Part shown: positions 1-6,228 of the stretch, in pieces
Layout: each line of letters opens with the position of its first letter
How positions within the stretch are numbered: position 1 is the stretch's first letter
Source: Omnitrophica WOR_2 bacterium RIFCSPLOWO2_12_FULL_46_30
GTDB taxonomy: Bacteria; Omnitrophota; Gorgyraeia; Gygaellales; UBA12090
Assembly: GCA_001805845.1 (NCBI GenBank)
Contig: MHHA01000013.1
Coordinates: 1 to 8,838, forward strand
Direction of reading: 5' to 3'
Length of the DNA stretch: 8,838 nucleotides
The notes under the pieces: generated by a model
Told to the model about the DNA's origin: nothing
The model's input: the letters and a program-made list of their open reading frames with translations, nothing else
The model's database searches: none
Made by a program: the position numbers and the translations under genes

Positions 1-196
1 CTGAGTAGCCATGTTCGGAAGGGATAAGCGCTGAAAGCATCTAAGTGCCAAGCCCCCCTCAAAAATAGGTATCCCTTCCCGACACCGTAAGGCGTCGGGA
101 TGAAGGCTGGCCGGAGACTACGGCCTTGATAGGCGCAGGGTGTAAGATCCGTAAGGATTTGAGCTGATGCGTACTAATAGCCAATCGGCTTGACCA
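1..196 (+). rRNA. 23S ribosomal RNA, 3' end (partial)
   Basis: This is the last part of domain VI of large-subunit rRNA, cut by the left window edge. It shows conserved 3'-terminal landmarks: GGGATAAGCGCTGAAAGCAT at 21-40, the TCTAAGTGCCAAGCC stretch that follows, and the terminal GTACTAATAG near 171-180 followed by GGCTTGACCA. The exact mature 3' end cannot be fixed without its 5' partner strand; about 194-197 is inferred from where the conserved sequence stops. It is followed by an 84-nt spacer and 5S rRNA, the usual bacterial order. There is no tRNA in the spacer. Confidence 0.96.
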
Positions 197-248
197 CCTG
201 TTTTATATTAAAACGGCAAAGTTTTATCCGCTTGATTATATAAGTTGT

Positions 249-284
249 CCGAAATTTCACATTAGAAATAGAGAGAAATTTCGG
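249..284 (+). other. Spacer hairpin overlapping the 5S 5' end
   Basis: CCGAAATTTC at 249-258 is the exact reverse complement of GAAATTTCGG at 275-284, separated by a 16-nt loop. The 3' arm runs into the first four bases of the predicted mature 5S RNA. In the precursor this stem would compete with the 5S terminal helix, so it may be a processing signal. That role is inferred; only the inverted repeat is seen. Confidence 0.55.
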
Positions 285-399
285 AGTGTTCATACCGGAG
301 GGGCAACACCCGTTCCCATTCCGAACACGGTAGTTAAGCCCTCCAGGGCCGATGGTACTATAGTAGTAATGCTATGGGAGAGTAGGACGATGCTCCGGC
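281..399 (+). rRNA. 5S ribosomal RNA
   Basis: Complete 5S rRNA of about 119 nt. Conserved segments are visible: CCATTCCGAACACGG near 316-330, the TAAGCCCTCCAGGGCCGATGG block, and GGGAGAGTAGGACG near the 3' end. The terminal helix I can be drawn: CGGAG at 282-286 pairs with CTCCG at 393-397, extended by U281-G398. The ends are set by that helix and could shift one to three bases. It is the last gene of the rRNA operon; an intrinsic terminator begins seven bases downstream. Confidence 0.96.
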
Positions 400-405
400 T
401 TGAAT

Positions 406-437
406 AAAAAGCCCAGCTTTTAAAAGCTGGGCTTTTT
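406..437 (+). terminator. Intrinsic terminator of the rRNA operon
   Basis: A perfect 32-bp palindrome. The working stem is GCCCAGCTT (411-419) with AAGCTGGGC (424-432) and a TTAA loop, followed by five T (433-437) and preceded by five A. The symmetry makes it potentially bidirectional, but no minus-strand gene reads into it here. It separates rRNA transcription from the lipoprotein gene. Confidence 0.92.
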
Positions 438-441
438 CTGC

Positions 442-470
442 TTTACAATTTACTTGAAATGATGTATTAT
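442..470 (+). promoter_or_regulatory. Sigma-70-type promoter of the lipoprotein gene
   Basis: TTTACA at 442-447, then a 17-bp spacer and TATTAT at 465-470. This predicts a start near 477 and a leader of about 50 nt that carries the ribosome binding site AGGGAGG at 516-522. It lies directly after the rRNA terminator, so independent transcription is expected. An overlapping TATATAAG at 471-478 is an alternative -10 without a well-spaced -35. Confidence 0.6.
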
Positions 471-526
471 TATATAAGTTGTGAGCAAAGGATGATTATC
501 AACCATAATATTTTAAGGGAGGGCTG

Positions 527-991
527 ATGGATAAAAAAACTTTTGCATGGATTTTTGTTCTATCCCTGATGATTTTTGCGGCAGGATGCGAAGAGAAGGC
601 TTTAGAGCCAACGGTTACCGCTCCGATGACTGGAGAGCTGTCCTCGGGCGCAACGACAACTACGCCGCAACCGCCGGGTATCCCGGCCGAGGCTCAAGGA
701 AAAACACAAGAAACTGCTCCTCAGGTATCAGGAGAGGCGCAAGAGCCTCTAAGCCCTGCCGAATTTCTGCCGCCTTCTGAAAAAGAAATACAGCAGGCAC
801 TCAAAAATGCCGGCCTCTATGACGGTGAAATAGATGGTAAGATCGGCCCTAAAACCGAAAAGGCAGTTGAAGAATTCCAAACCAGGAGTGATTTAAAGGT
901 TGATGGTAAGGTGGGAGCTAAGACCTGGGCTAAGCTCAAGGAATACCTTAGTCAAAACCTTCTGCCAGCTTCAACAGGCATTAAAGATTAA
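527..991 (+). CDS. Putative lipoprotein with peptidoglycan-binding domain
   Basis: A 154-aa protein. Residues 1-20 form a lipoprotein signal peptide: charged MDKK, a hydrophobic stretch (about 6-19), then FAAGC with Cys21 as the likely lipidated residue. The box has Ala rather than Leu at -3, so it is not ideal. Residues 24-80 are a low-complexity linker rich in Pro, Thr, Ala, Gly and Glu. Residues 84-141 match the PG_binding_1 fold, with the LYDGEIDGKIGPKTEKAVEEFQ pattern (broken here as LYDGEIDGKIG, then KTEKAVEEFQ) and a second VDGKVGAKTWAKL half. No catalytic domain is present, so an anchoring role linking membrane to peptidoglycan is inferred. The start is supported by AGGGAGG four bases upstream. 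It is a single-gene unit between two terminators. No gene name can be given. Confidence 0.88.
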   Translation: MDKKTFAWIFVLSLMIFAAGCEEKALEPTVTAPMTGELSSGATTTTPQPPGIPAEAQGKTQETAPQVSGEAQEPLSPAEFLPPSEKEIQQALKNAGLYDGEIDGKIGPKTEKAVEEFQTRSDLKVDGKVGAKTWAKLKEYLSQNLLPASTGIKD

Positions 992-1018
992 CTTTTTGAT
1001 TTTTTAAATAATTACCTG

Positions 1019-1075
1019 GCCACAGCTTAAGAGGAAATGAGGTTATGCCGGCATCCTTTTAAGCTGTGGCTTTTT
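1019..1075 (+). terminator. Intrinsic terminator after the lipoprotein gene
   Basis: A 17-bp stem with one G-T pair, 1019-1035 with 1054-1070 (outer arms GCCACAGCTTAA and TTAAGCTGTGGC), an 18-nt loop and five T at 1071-1075. It begins 27 bases after the stop codon and ends just before the recG promoter, isolating the two units. Confidence 0.9.
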
Positions 1076-1089
1076 GTTTGCATTTACTG

Positions 1090-1095
1090 TATAAT
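1090..1095 (+). promoter_or_regulatory. Candidate recG promoter (-10 box), leaderless start
   Basis: A consensus TATAAT at 1090-1095. No good -35 is visible 16-18 bp upstream, where the preceding terminator lies. Transcription from this box would start at about 1102-1104, on or next to the ATG at 1104, so the recG mRNA would be leaderless. There is no purine-rich Shine-Dalgarno sequence before the ATG, which agrees. The weak -35 keeps this a candidate. Confidence 0.5.
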
Positions 1096-1103
1096 CTTAA
1101 TGT

Positions 1104-3218
1104 ATGGTTAAAGCTCTCACGACGGATATCCGTTATCTAAAAGGCATAGGGCCGAAGCGGGCAAAACTCTTTAATAACCTGGGCATTCATTCTATTGAGG
1201 ACTTTCTTTATTATTTCCCCCGCCGCTATGAAGATAGAAGCAAGCTCACCGATATCGCAAAACTAAAGATAGGAGAATACCAAACTATAGAAGCCAGGAT
1301 TTTAGGGTCTGGCGAATCCCGCCCTTTCGCGAAATGGCGGGAGGAATCTTCAGGTTTCAGGCGCAGGTTCTTGAATATTTTTGAAATCGTTGTTGAGGAT
1401 TCATCCGGCAGATTGACCTGCGTTTGGTTTAATCAGCCGTACTTAAAACAGTATTTTAAACCGGGCAGAGAGGTTGTGCTCTACGGCAAAATAGATCTCT
1501 ACGGCGGGCGCCTTCAAATGCAGAATCCGGAATACGAGATTTTAGATTCGGAAAGTAAAGACAACCTCAATTGCGGAAGGATTGTCCCTATTTATTCATT
1601 GGTTGAAAAGTTAAGCCAGAGAATGCTGCGGCGTATAGTAAAAGGCTGTTTAGATGAATATCTGCCTAAGTTTTGCGATATCCTGCCGTATGATATCAGG
1701 CAACGTTATAATCTGCTGAATATCGCCAGCAGCATCTTGAATATGCATTTTCCTGAGGATATACCTGCGCAGGAATCAGCTTATAAAAGGATTCTTTTTG
1801 AGGAATATTTTTTGCTGCAGCTCTCCTTTGGCCTGAAGCGCCTTAAGGCAGATAAAATAAGAGGTATCAGCCATAAGATAAATGAAGATTTTCTGAATGA
1901 GTTTGAAAAAGGCCTGCCCTTTGAGCTGACTTCTTCACAGAAGAAGGTTATTGCAGAACTCAAGGCGGACATGGCGTCTTTAAAACCTATGCACCGTTTG
2001 CTTCAAGGCGATGTGGGTTCAGGAAAAACCATTGTTGCTTTATATGGGTGTATGCTCGCAGTATCAAACGGCTATCAGTCAGCTTTTATGGTGCCGACAG
2101 AGCTTCTTGCCTGGCAGCACTATCAAAGTGTCAGGAGTCAAGTCTCAAGCCTCAAGTATGGCGGGCGCGCAATAAATGTAGCCTTGCTAACGAGTAGTTC
2201 AAATAAGAAGGAAAGGGAGAAGATTTATAAAGATGTCAAGAGCGCTAAGGTGGATATACTGGTGGGAACGCACGCCTTGATTCAGGAGCATTTGGAATTC
2301 AAAAATTTAAGCTTTGTGGTTATTGACGAACAGCATAAATTCGGGGTGCATCAGCGATTGAGCCTTTTAACCAAAACGGTTAATGCGGATTGCCTGATTA
2401 TGACCGCAACCCCCATCCCCAGGACCCTGGCAATGATTATTTATGCGGATTTGGACATCTCAACGGTTGAGGAACTGCCCCGCGGAAGGCTTCCGGTAAA
2501 AACCTATTTTGTCGATGAAAGCAGGCGGAGCTGGGTGTACGATTTTATCAAAGAGAATGTCCAGGCCGGGCGCCAGGCATACATTGTTTATCCTATAATT
2601 GATGAATCAAAAACACTTGATTTAAAAGCGGCAAGCAGTATGTACGAAGATTTAAAGAAGAATGTTTTTAGTCAATATAGAGTCGGGCTCGTGCACGGAA
2701 GATTAAAGCAAAAGGAACGCAGCGGCGCTATGCGCTCATTTAAAGACGGTAAGCTTGATATATTGGTTTCTACGGTAGTAATTGAAGTAGGCATAGATGT
2801 CAGCAATGCCTCGGTAATGGTCGTAGAGCATGCTGAGCGCTTTGGCCTGTCGCAGCTGCACCAGCTGCGGGGCAGGATCGGAAGGGGAAAGTATCAGTCG
2901 CATTGCATATTAATCAGCGATGCCTCTACGCAAGAGGCCAGGGCCCGGCTGCATGCAATGGTTTCAGTGAGCGACGGATTTAAAATCGCAGAGCGCGACC
3001 TGGAAACCCGCGGCCCCGGCGAGTTCTTTGGAGTGCGCCAGCATGGTATGCCGGAATTGCGGGTTAATCCGCTGGGAAGCTGGGAAGTGATAAATATTGC
3101 TAAGCAAGAGGTAAAGACGTTACTTGAAAAAGACCCCTGTTTAGGTTTGCGGCAGAATCAAGGGCTTAAACATACTTTATCCGCAAGATTCCCGGATTAC
3201 GAAAAATTTATGGCTTGA
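1104..3218 (+). CDS. recG: ATP-dependent DNA helicase RecG
   Basis: A 704-aa superfamily 2 DNA translocase, near the usual family length of about 690. RecG regresses stalled replication forks and moves branched junctions. The N-terminal DIRYLKGIGPKRA (8-20) and the wedge/OB-fold region (about 50-150) precede the motor. Walker A GDVGSGKT is at 302-309, the DEQH box at 408-411, TATPIPRT at 434-441 and motif VI QLRGRIGRG at 587-595. The TRG-type element, including RDLETRGPGEFFG, is at 631-643. The start is fixed by the family N-terminus; no ribosome binding site is visible, but a TATAAT ends eight bases before the ATG. An apparent insert at 70-85 in the OB-fold is encoded by a palindrome (1317-1342). 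It leads an operon with tsaB 24 bases downstream. Confidence 0.97.
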   Translation: MVKALTTDIRYLKGIGPKRAKLFNNLGIHSIEDFLYYFPRRYEDRSKLTDIAKLKIGEYQTIEARILGSGESRPFAKWREESSGFRRRFLNIFEIVVEDSSGRLTCVWFNQPYLKQYFKPGREVVLYGKIDLYGGRLQMQNPEYEILDSESKDNLNCGRIVPIYSLVEKLSQRMLRRIVKGCLDEYLPKFCDILPYDIRQRYNLLNIASSILNMHFPEDIPAQESAYKRILFEEYFLLQLSFGLKRLKADKIRGISHKINEDFLNEFEKGLPFELTSSQKKVIAELKADMASLKPMHRLLQGDVGSGKTIVALYGCMLAVSNGYQSAFMVPTELLAWQHYQSVRSQVSSLKYGGRAINVALLTSSSNKKEREKIYKDVKSAKVDILVGTHALIQEHLEFKNLSFVVIDEQHKFGVHQRLSLLTKTVNADCLIMTATPIPRTLAMIIYADLDISTVEELPRGRLPVKTYFVDESRRSWVYDFIKENVQAGRQAYIVYPIIDESKTLDLKAASSMYEDLKKNVFSQYRVGLVHGRLKQKERSGAMRSFKDGKLDILVSTVVIEVGIDVSNASVMVVEHAERFGLSQLHQLRGRIGRGKYQSHCILISDASTQEARARLHAMVSVSDGFKIAERDLETRGPGEFFGVRQHGMPELRVNPLGSWEVINIAKQEVKTLLEKDPCLGLRQNQGLKHTLSARFPDYEKFMA
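1317..1342. repeat. Small palindrome inside recG
   Basis: TCCCGCC (1317-1323) and GGCGGGA (1336-1342) pair around a central TTTCGCGAAA (1325-1334) that is itself palindromic, giving a hairpin broken by one mismatch. It is in frame and encodes SRPFAKWRE, residues 72-80. From memory, other RecG proteins have a shorter loop here, so it may be an inserted element; no alignment was run. Confidence 0.5.
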
Positions 3219-3242
3219 GTAGATTAGGAAGGAAGGGCGGGG

Positions 3243-3998
3243 ATGAACATATTAGCCATAGACACATCATCAAAATACCTTTGCCTGTCAATAGCTAAAG
3301 ATGATAAGCTCGTAGCGGGCATGCGCAGGCCCTTTGCCAGAGAGCTGTCGGGAAAAATCATACCGTCCATTGATGCCGCCTTAAAGCAGTCAAAAGTATC
3401 TTTGAAGGCAATTGATTATTTTGGCATCGGCTTGGGCCCGGGTTCGTTCACCGGCCTGCGTATAGGATTAGCCGCAGTCAAAGGGTTGATATTCCCTTTC
3501 AGGAAACCGATAATCGGTGTGGGCAGCCTTGATCTGCTCGCCCGCGCGGTTAGTAATCATAGCGGTTTGGTTTGTCCTATCGTAGATGCCAGGAGGTCAT
3601 TAGTTTATGCGGCAATCTATAAAATGACGGATAGGCATCTGATGCGTAAGAGCCGCTATCTTTTAGTATCTGTTGAAAAGTTACTTAGCAGCCTGAAAGG
3701 AAAAGATGAGGTTGTATTTTTAGGTAATGGGTTAAATCTTTATACCGATGAGATCAAAAAGAAACTGGGCTCTCTGGCTATTTTAGCTGATGAGAGCCTC
3801 TGGTATCCTAGAGAAGAGGCGCTGATGTCTTCTGTTAAAGAGAAAATCAATGCTTCGGCTGCGCTCAGCATTGATACTGAGCGGCGTCGAAGTATCAAAA
3901 ATAAAGAGTTTTCTGACTTGTCCCCCGAGGGGGACTTGCATAAACTTGTTCCACTTTATCTCTATCCTAAGGAGTGCCAGGTTAACACAGGCAAATAA
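3243..3998 (+). CDS. tsaB: tRNA threonylcarbamoyladenosine synthesis protein TsaB
   Basis: A 251-aa protein of the TsaB/YeaZ family, an ASKHA-fold partner of TsaD (not in this window) in making t6A at position 37 of ANN-decoding tRNAs in the cytoplasm. Family marks are the N-terminal ILAIDTSS (3-10), GLGPGSFTGLRIG (63-75), VDARRSLVYAA (114-124) and the C-terminal PLYLYP (237-242). The start is supported by AGGAAGGAAGGG at 3226-3237, ending five bases before the ATG. It is slightly longer than the usual length of about 230. The excess appears to be residues 205-233, a hydrophilic stretch encoded across two palindromes (3871-3898 and 3920-3935), just before the conserved C-terminus. It is second in the recG-tsaB-alr operon; alr begins two bases after the stop. 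Confidence 0.94.
   Translation: MNILAIDTSSKYLCLSIAKDDKLVAGMRRPFARELSGKIIPSIDAALKQSKVSLKAIDYFGIGLGPGSFTGLRIGLAAVKGLIFPFRKPIIGVGSLDLLARAVSNHSGLVCPIVDARRSLVYAAIYKMTDRHLMRKSRYLLVSVEKLLSSLKGKDEVVFLGNGLNLYTDEIKKKLGSLAILADESLWYPREEALMSSVKEKINASAALSIDTERRRSIKNKEFSDLSPEGDLHKLVPLYLYPKECQVNTGK
3871..3898. repeat. REP-like hairpin, copy A (inside tsaB)
   Basis: TTGATACT (3871-3878) and AGTATCAA (3891-3898) form a perfect 8-bp stem around the 12-nt loop GAGCGGCGTCGA. The loop core AGCGnnGTCGA recurs, on the opposite strand, in the loop at 8220-8248, whose stem is different but equally self-complementary. The copy is in frame and encodes about residues 210-219 of TsaB, in its unusual hydrophilic insert. 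A second stem, GCTCAG (3863-3868) with CTGAGC (3877-3882), overlaps it. Confidence 0.55.
3920..3935. repeat. GC-rich palindrome inside tsaB
   Basis: GTCCCCC (3920-3926) and GGGGGAC (3929-3935) form a perfect 7-bp inverted repeat with GA between. It encodes residues 226-231 (SPEGD region), adjacent to the hairpin at 3871-3898. With two bases in the centre the innermost pair must open in RNA. Confidence 0.5.
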
Positions 3999-4000
3999 TT

Positions 4001-5137
4001 ATGGACCCTGCAACATATCGCCCAACCTGGGCAGAAATTAATCTTAAGAACTTAGCTTATAACTTCAGATTAGTAAAAAAATTAGCCGGCCGCGGGGTGA
4101 AAATCCTTGTCCCGGTTAAAGCGGATGGCTATGGCCATGGGTTGGTTGCGATTTCAGAGAGGCTCCAGGGCCTGGGAGTTGATTATCTGGGTGTTGCCAG
4201 TTTAGATGAAGGAATCCTGCTGCGCAGGTCAGGGCTTACTGTCCCGATATTAGTTTTGAGCACCGTTTTAGCTGATAACATCAAGCCGCTCCTGGATTAC
4301 AATTTAACCCAGACCGTTTGCACAAAAGAATTGGCCTCTAAATTAAACCATGAGGCAAAGAAAAGAAATATTTTAGCCCGCGTTCATATCAAGGTTGATA
4401 CCGGGATGCACAGGATTGGAGTAGCTCATAAGAAGGCATACAGTTTTATTAAAGCGATAACCAAGATGGGCAATATAAAAATTGAAGGCGTATTCACTCA
4501 TTTTCCCTGCGCTGACAATAACCCCTGTTTTACTGAAGGACAGATAAGGCTCTTTAACGCGCTCATCCGGCGCTTAGAGAAATCAGGCATAGATATACCT
4601 TTAAAACACGCATCAAATAGTTCAGGAGTAATCAATTATCCTGAGGGGTATTTTAATCTGGTAAGGCCCGGGCTAATGATTTATGGTTTATCCCCCTCGG
4701 AGGGCAAGCCCCCTGAGGGCGGCTTAAGGCCTAAACTCAGGCCGCTTTTAAGCCTGAAGACAAAAATCATTTATCTTAAAACGGTGCCAAAAGGCAGCGG
4801 CATTAGTTATGGGCATACATATGTCACGCCGCAGGCAATGCGAATTGCTACTCTGCCTATCGGCTATGGCGACGGATATCCCAGAAGTTTATCCAATAAA
4901 GCCCGCTGCTTAATTTCCGGCCGGGAGGCAAAAATTGTCGGCAGGGTCTGTATGGATCAGCTGATGGTGGATGTAACAAAAATAAAAAAGGTAAAGATTG
5001 GCCAGGAGGCGGTGTTAATCGGCAGGCAGAAAAATAAATCCATAAAGGTTGAGCAGCTGGCTGAATTAGCCGGAACTATTCCCTATGAAATTGTCTGTAA
5101 TCTGGGGGGCCGGATAAGGCGGATATATAAAAATTAG
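4001..5137 (+). CDS. alr: Alanine racemase
   Basis: A 378-aa fold-type III PLP enzyme interconverting L- and D-alanine, which supplies D-Ala for peptidoglycan. Length is typical. Lys40 in VPVKADGYGHG is the PLP-binding lysine, and Tyr270 in GISYGHTY is the second catalytic base. IKVDTGMHRIGV, the RPGLMIYGL segment and VCMDQLMVDVT are also conserved. The start is the first ATG after tsaB, two bases from its stop, and agrees with the family N-terminus (RPTWAEINLKNL). The ribosome binding site is weak (AGG nine bases upstream), so translational coupling to tsaB is likely. A palindrome-encoded stretch (SPSEGKPPEGG, 231-241) lies in a normally variable loop. The TAG stop overlaps the stop of convergent lptG. 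It is last in the operon. Confidence 0.97.
   Translation: MDPATYRPTWAEINLKNLAYNFRLVKKLAGRGVKILVPVKADGYGHGLVAISERLQGLGVDYLGVASLDEGILLRRSGLTVPILVLSTVLADNIKPLLDYNLTQTVCTKELASKLNHEAKKRNILARVHIKVDTGMHRIGVAHKKAYSFIKAITKMGNIKIEGVFTHFPCADNNPCFTEGQIRLFNALIRRLEKSGIDIPLKHASNSSGVINYPEGYFNLVRPGLMIYGLSPSEGKPPEGGLRPKLRPLLSLKTKIIYLKTVPKGSGISYGHTYVTPQAMRIATLPIGYGDGYPRSLSNKARCLISGREAKIVGRVCMDQLMVDVTKIKKVKIGQEAVLIGRQKNKSIKVEQLAELAGTIPYEIVCNLGGRIRRIYKN
4694..4719. repeat. GC-rich imperfect palindrome inside alr
   Basis: Positions 4694-4704 can pair with 4709-4719 with one mismatch and one G-T pair. The arms contain CCCTCGGAGGG and CCCCCTGAGGG. It encodes the Pro/Gly/Glu-rich residues 232-240 of Alr, a surface-loop position by comparison with remembered family members. 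It resembles the GC-rich palindromes in tsaB and comF in composition only. Confidence 0.35.
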
Positions 5138-6228
5138 GATGCCTTAGAGATTGCATTCAAGGCCCAGAGAGAAAAGGCGAGGGGAATTAGCCAAACCGAC
5201 ACAAAGGGAAAGATCATCCCGGCCTTGCCCAGCGCAAGGCCGATCGCGGTAAAGATATAATAGAGAAAGCTGATCAGTATACAGATTCCGAAAGAACTGA
5301 AGAGATTGGCGCGTTTACTAATCATAAAGGAGAAAGGAATTCCTATCAAAATGAGTATCAGGCTTGAAGCGCTTGAAGCATACCTTTGGTAGAGGTCTAC
5401 CAGAAGGTTTCTTGCGGGTTGAGCCGCTCCGCTTTTTTTTAGCCTCCAGATGTAATCTTCTAACTGTCCGATATTCATCAATTCAGGGCGCCTGCTTTGT
5501 GAAAGCAGGTCTTGCGGGCTTTCGGTGATGTCCGTAATCTGCTCCGGGTTATATATGGTGTCCGCCAGGATATGGCCATAGCGGTCAAACTGGAATTTGG
5601 TAAATTCATAAAAAATCCAAAGATTGTCTTTATATCTTCCTTCCCTGGCAACAATTTTAGCAATCAAATTCTGCTCCTCATCATGCTCCAGTATGGTAAT
5701 TCCTTTCATAATATTATCTTTGGTATCAAAGGAATGGACAAAAAAGAGCCTGTTTTTTAATCCGTAAAAGGCAAGGTTATTGATTATTTCTTCTTTAGGG
5801 CCTGTTTTTTTATCGCCTTCAAAGTAGCTTTTCATCTTTTCAGCCTGCGCTTGCGCTTGAGGGACCAATCTTTCATTAACAAAAAATACCCCCATACTCA
5901 AGGCTAATCCGATTAACAGAACCGGCGCGCTTATCTGCCAGAGGCTTAGGCCCGATGAACGCATGGCAATGAGCTCATTATTGCGGTTAAGCCTGCCAAA
6001 GGTATAAATGGCGGCAAGAAGCAGCGCAATGGGCGAGGTCTGGGTAAAGATGATCGGAAGGTAGGCCAGGTAATACTGATAAACGGCACTAATGGCGATG
6101 CGGTTCTTCAATATTTCATCCAGATGGGCCAAGGTGTCCGAGATTACGTAGAGAAAGATGAAGATGAAGAGGCAGCCCAGGAAGGTCTGGATGATGGGTT
6201 TAAAGATGTATCTATCTAAGATACGCAT
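5134..6228 (-). CDS. lptG: LPS export ABC transporter permease LptG
   Basis: A 364-aa inner-membrane protein of the LptF/LptG (YjgP/YjgQ) family. With LptF and the ATPase LptB it extracts lipopolysaccharide from the inner membrane for passage over the Lpt bridge. There are six predicted membrane segments, at about 14-32, 55-76, 98-116, 286-302, 311-331 and 341-360, with a periplasmic jellyroll-like domain between the third and fourth. GRLNRNNELIAMRSSG (78-93) is the family signature after the second segment. It is called LptG rather than LptF because it comes second in the pair and has the shorter periplasmic domain; the two are hard to separate by eye. It overlaps lptF by 13 bases, implying coupled translation. 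Its TAA stop overlaps the alr stop. Confidence 0.92.
   Translation of the reverse strand: MRILDRYIFKPIIQTFLGCLFIFIFLYVISDTLAHLDEILKNRIAISAVYQYYLAYLPIIFTQTSPIALLLAAIYTFGRLNRNNELIAMRSSGLSLWQISAPVLLIGLALSMGVFFVNERLVPQAQAQAEKMKSYFEGDKKTGPKEEIINNLAFYGLKNRLFFVHSFDTKDNIMKGITILEHDEEQNLIAKIVAREGRYKDNLWIFYEFTKFQFDRYGHILADTIYNPEQITDITESPQDLLSQSRRPELMNIGQLEDYIWRLKKSGAAQPARNLLVDLYQRYASSASSLILILIGIPFSFMISKRANLFSSFGICILISFLYYIFTAIGLALGKAGMIFPFVSVWLIPLAFSLWALNAISKAS

Noticed and set aside
5491..5509. CCTGCTTT/AAAGCAGG inverted repeat inside lptG
   Set aside because: A perfect 8-bp repeat with a short loop is expected about by chance at this window size. Its arms match none of the other palindromes, and the protein loop there is naturally variable.
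5512..5760. Plus-strand open frame antisense to lptG (82 codons)
   Set aside because: It lies wholly inside a clear lptG coding region and its translation resembles no family I know.
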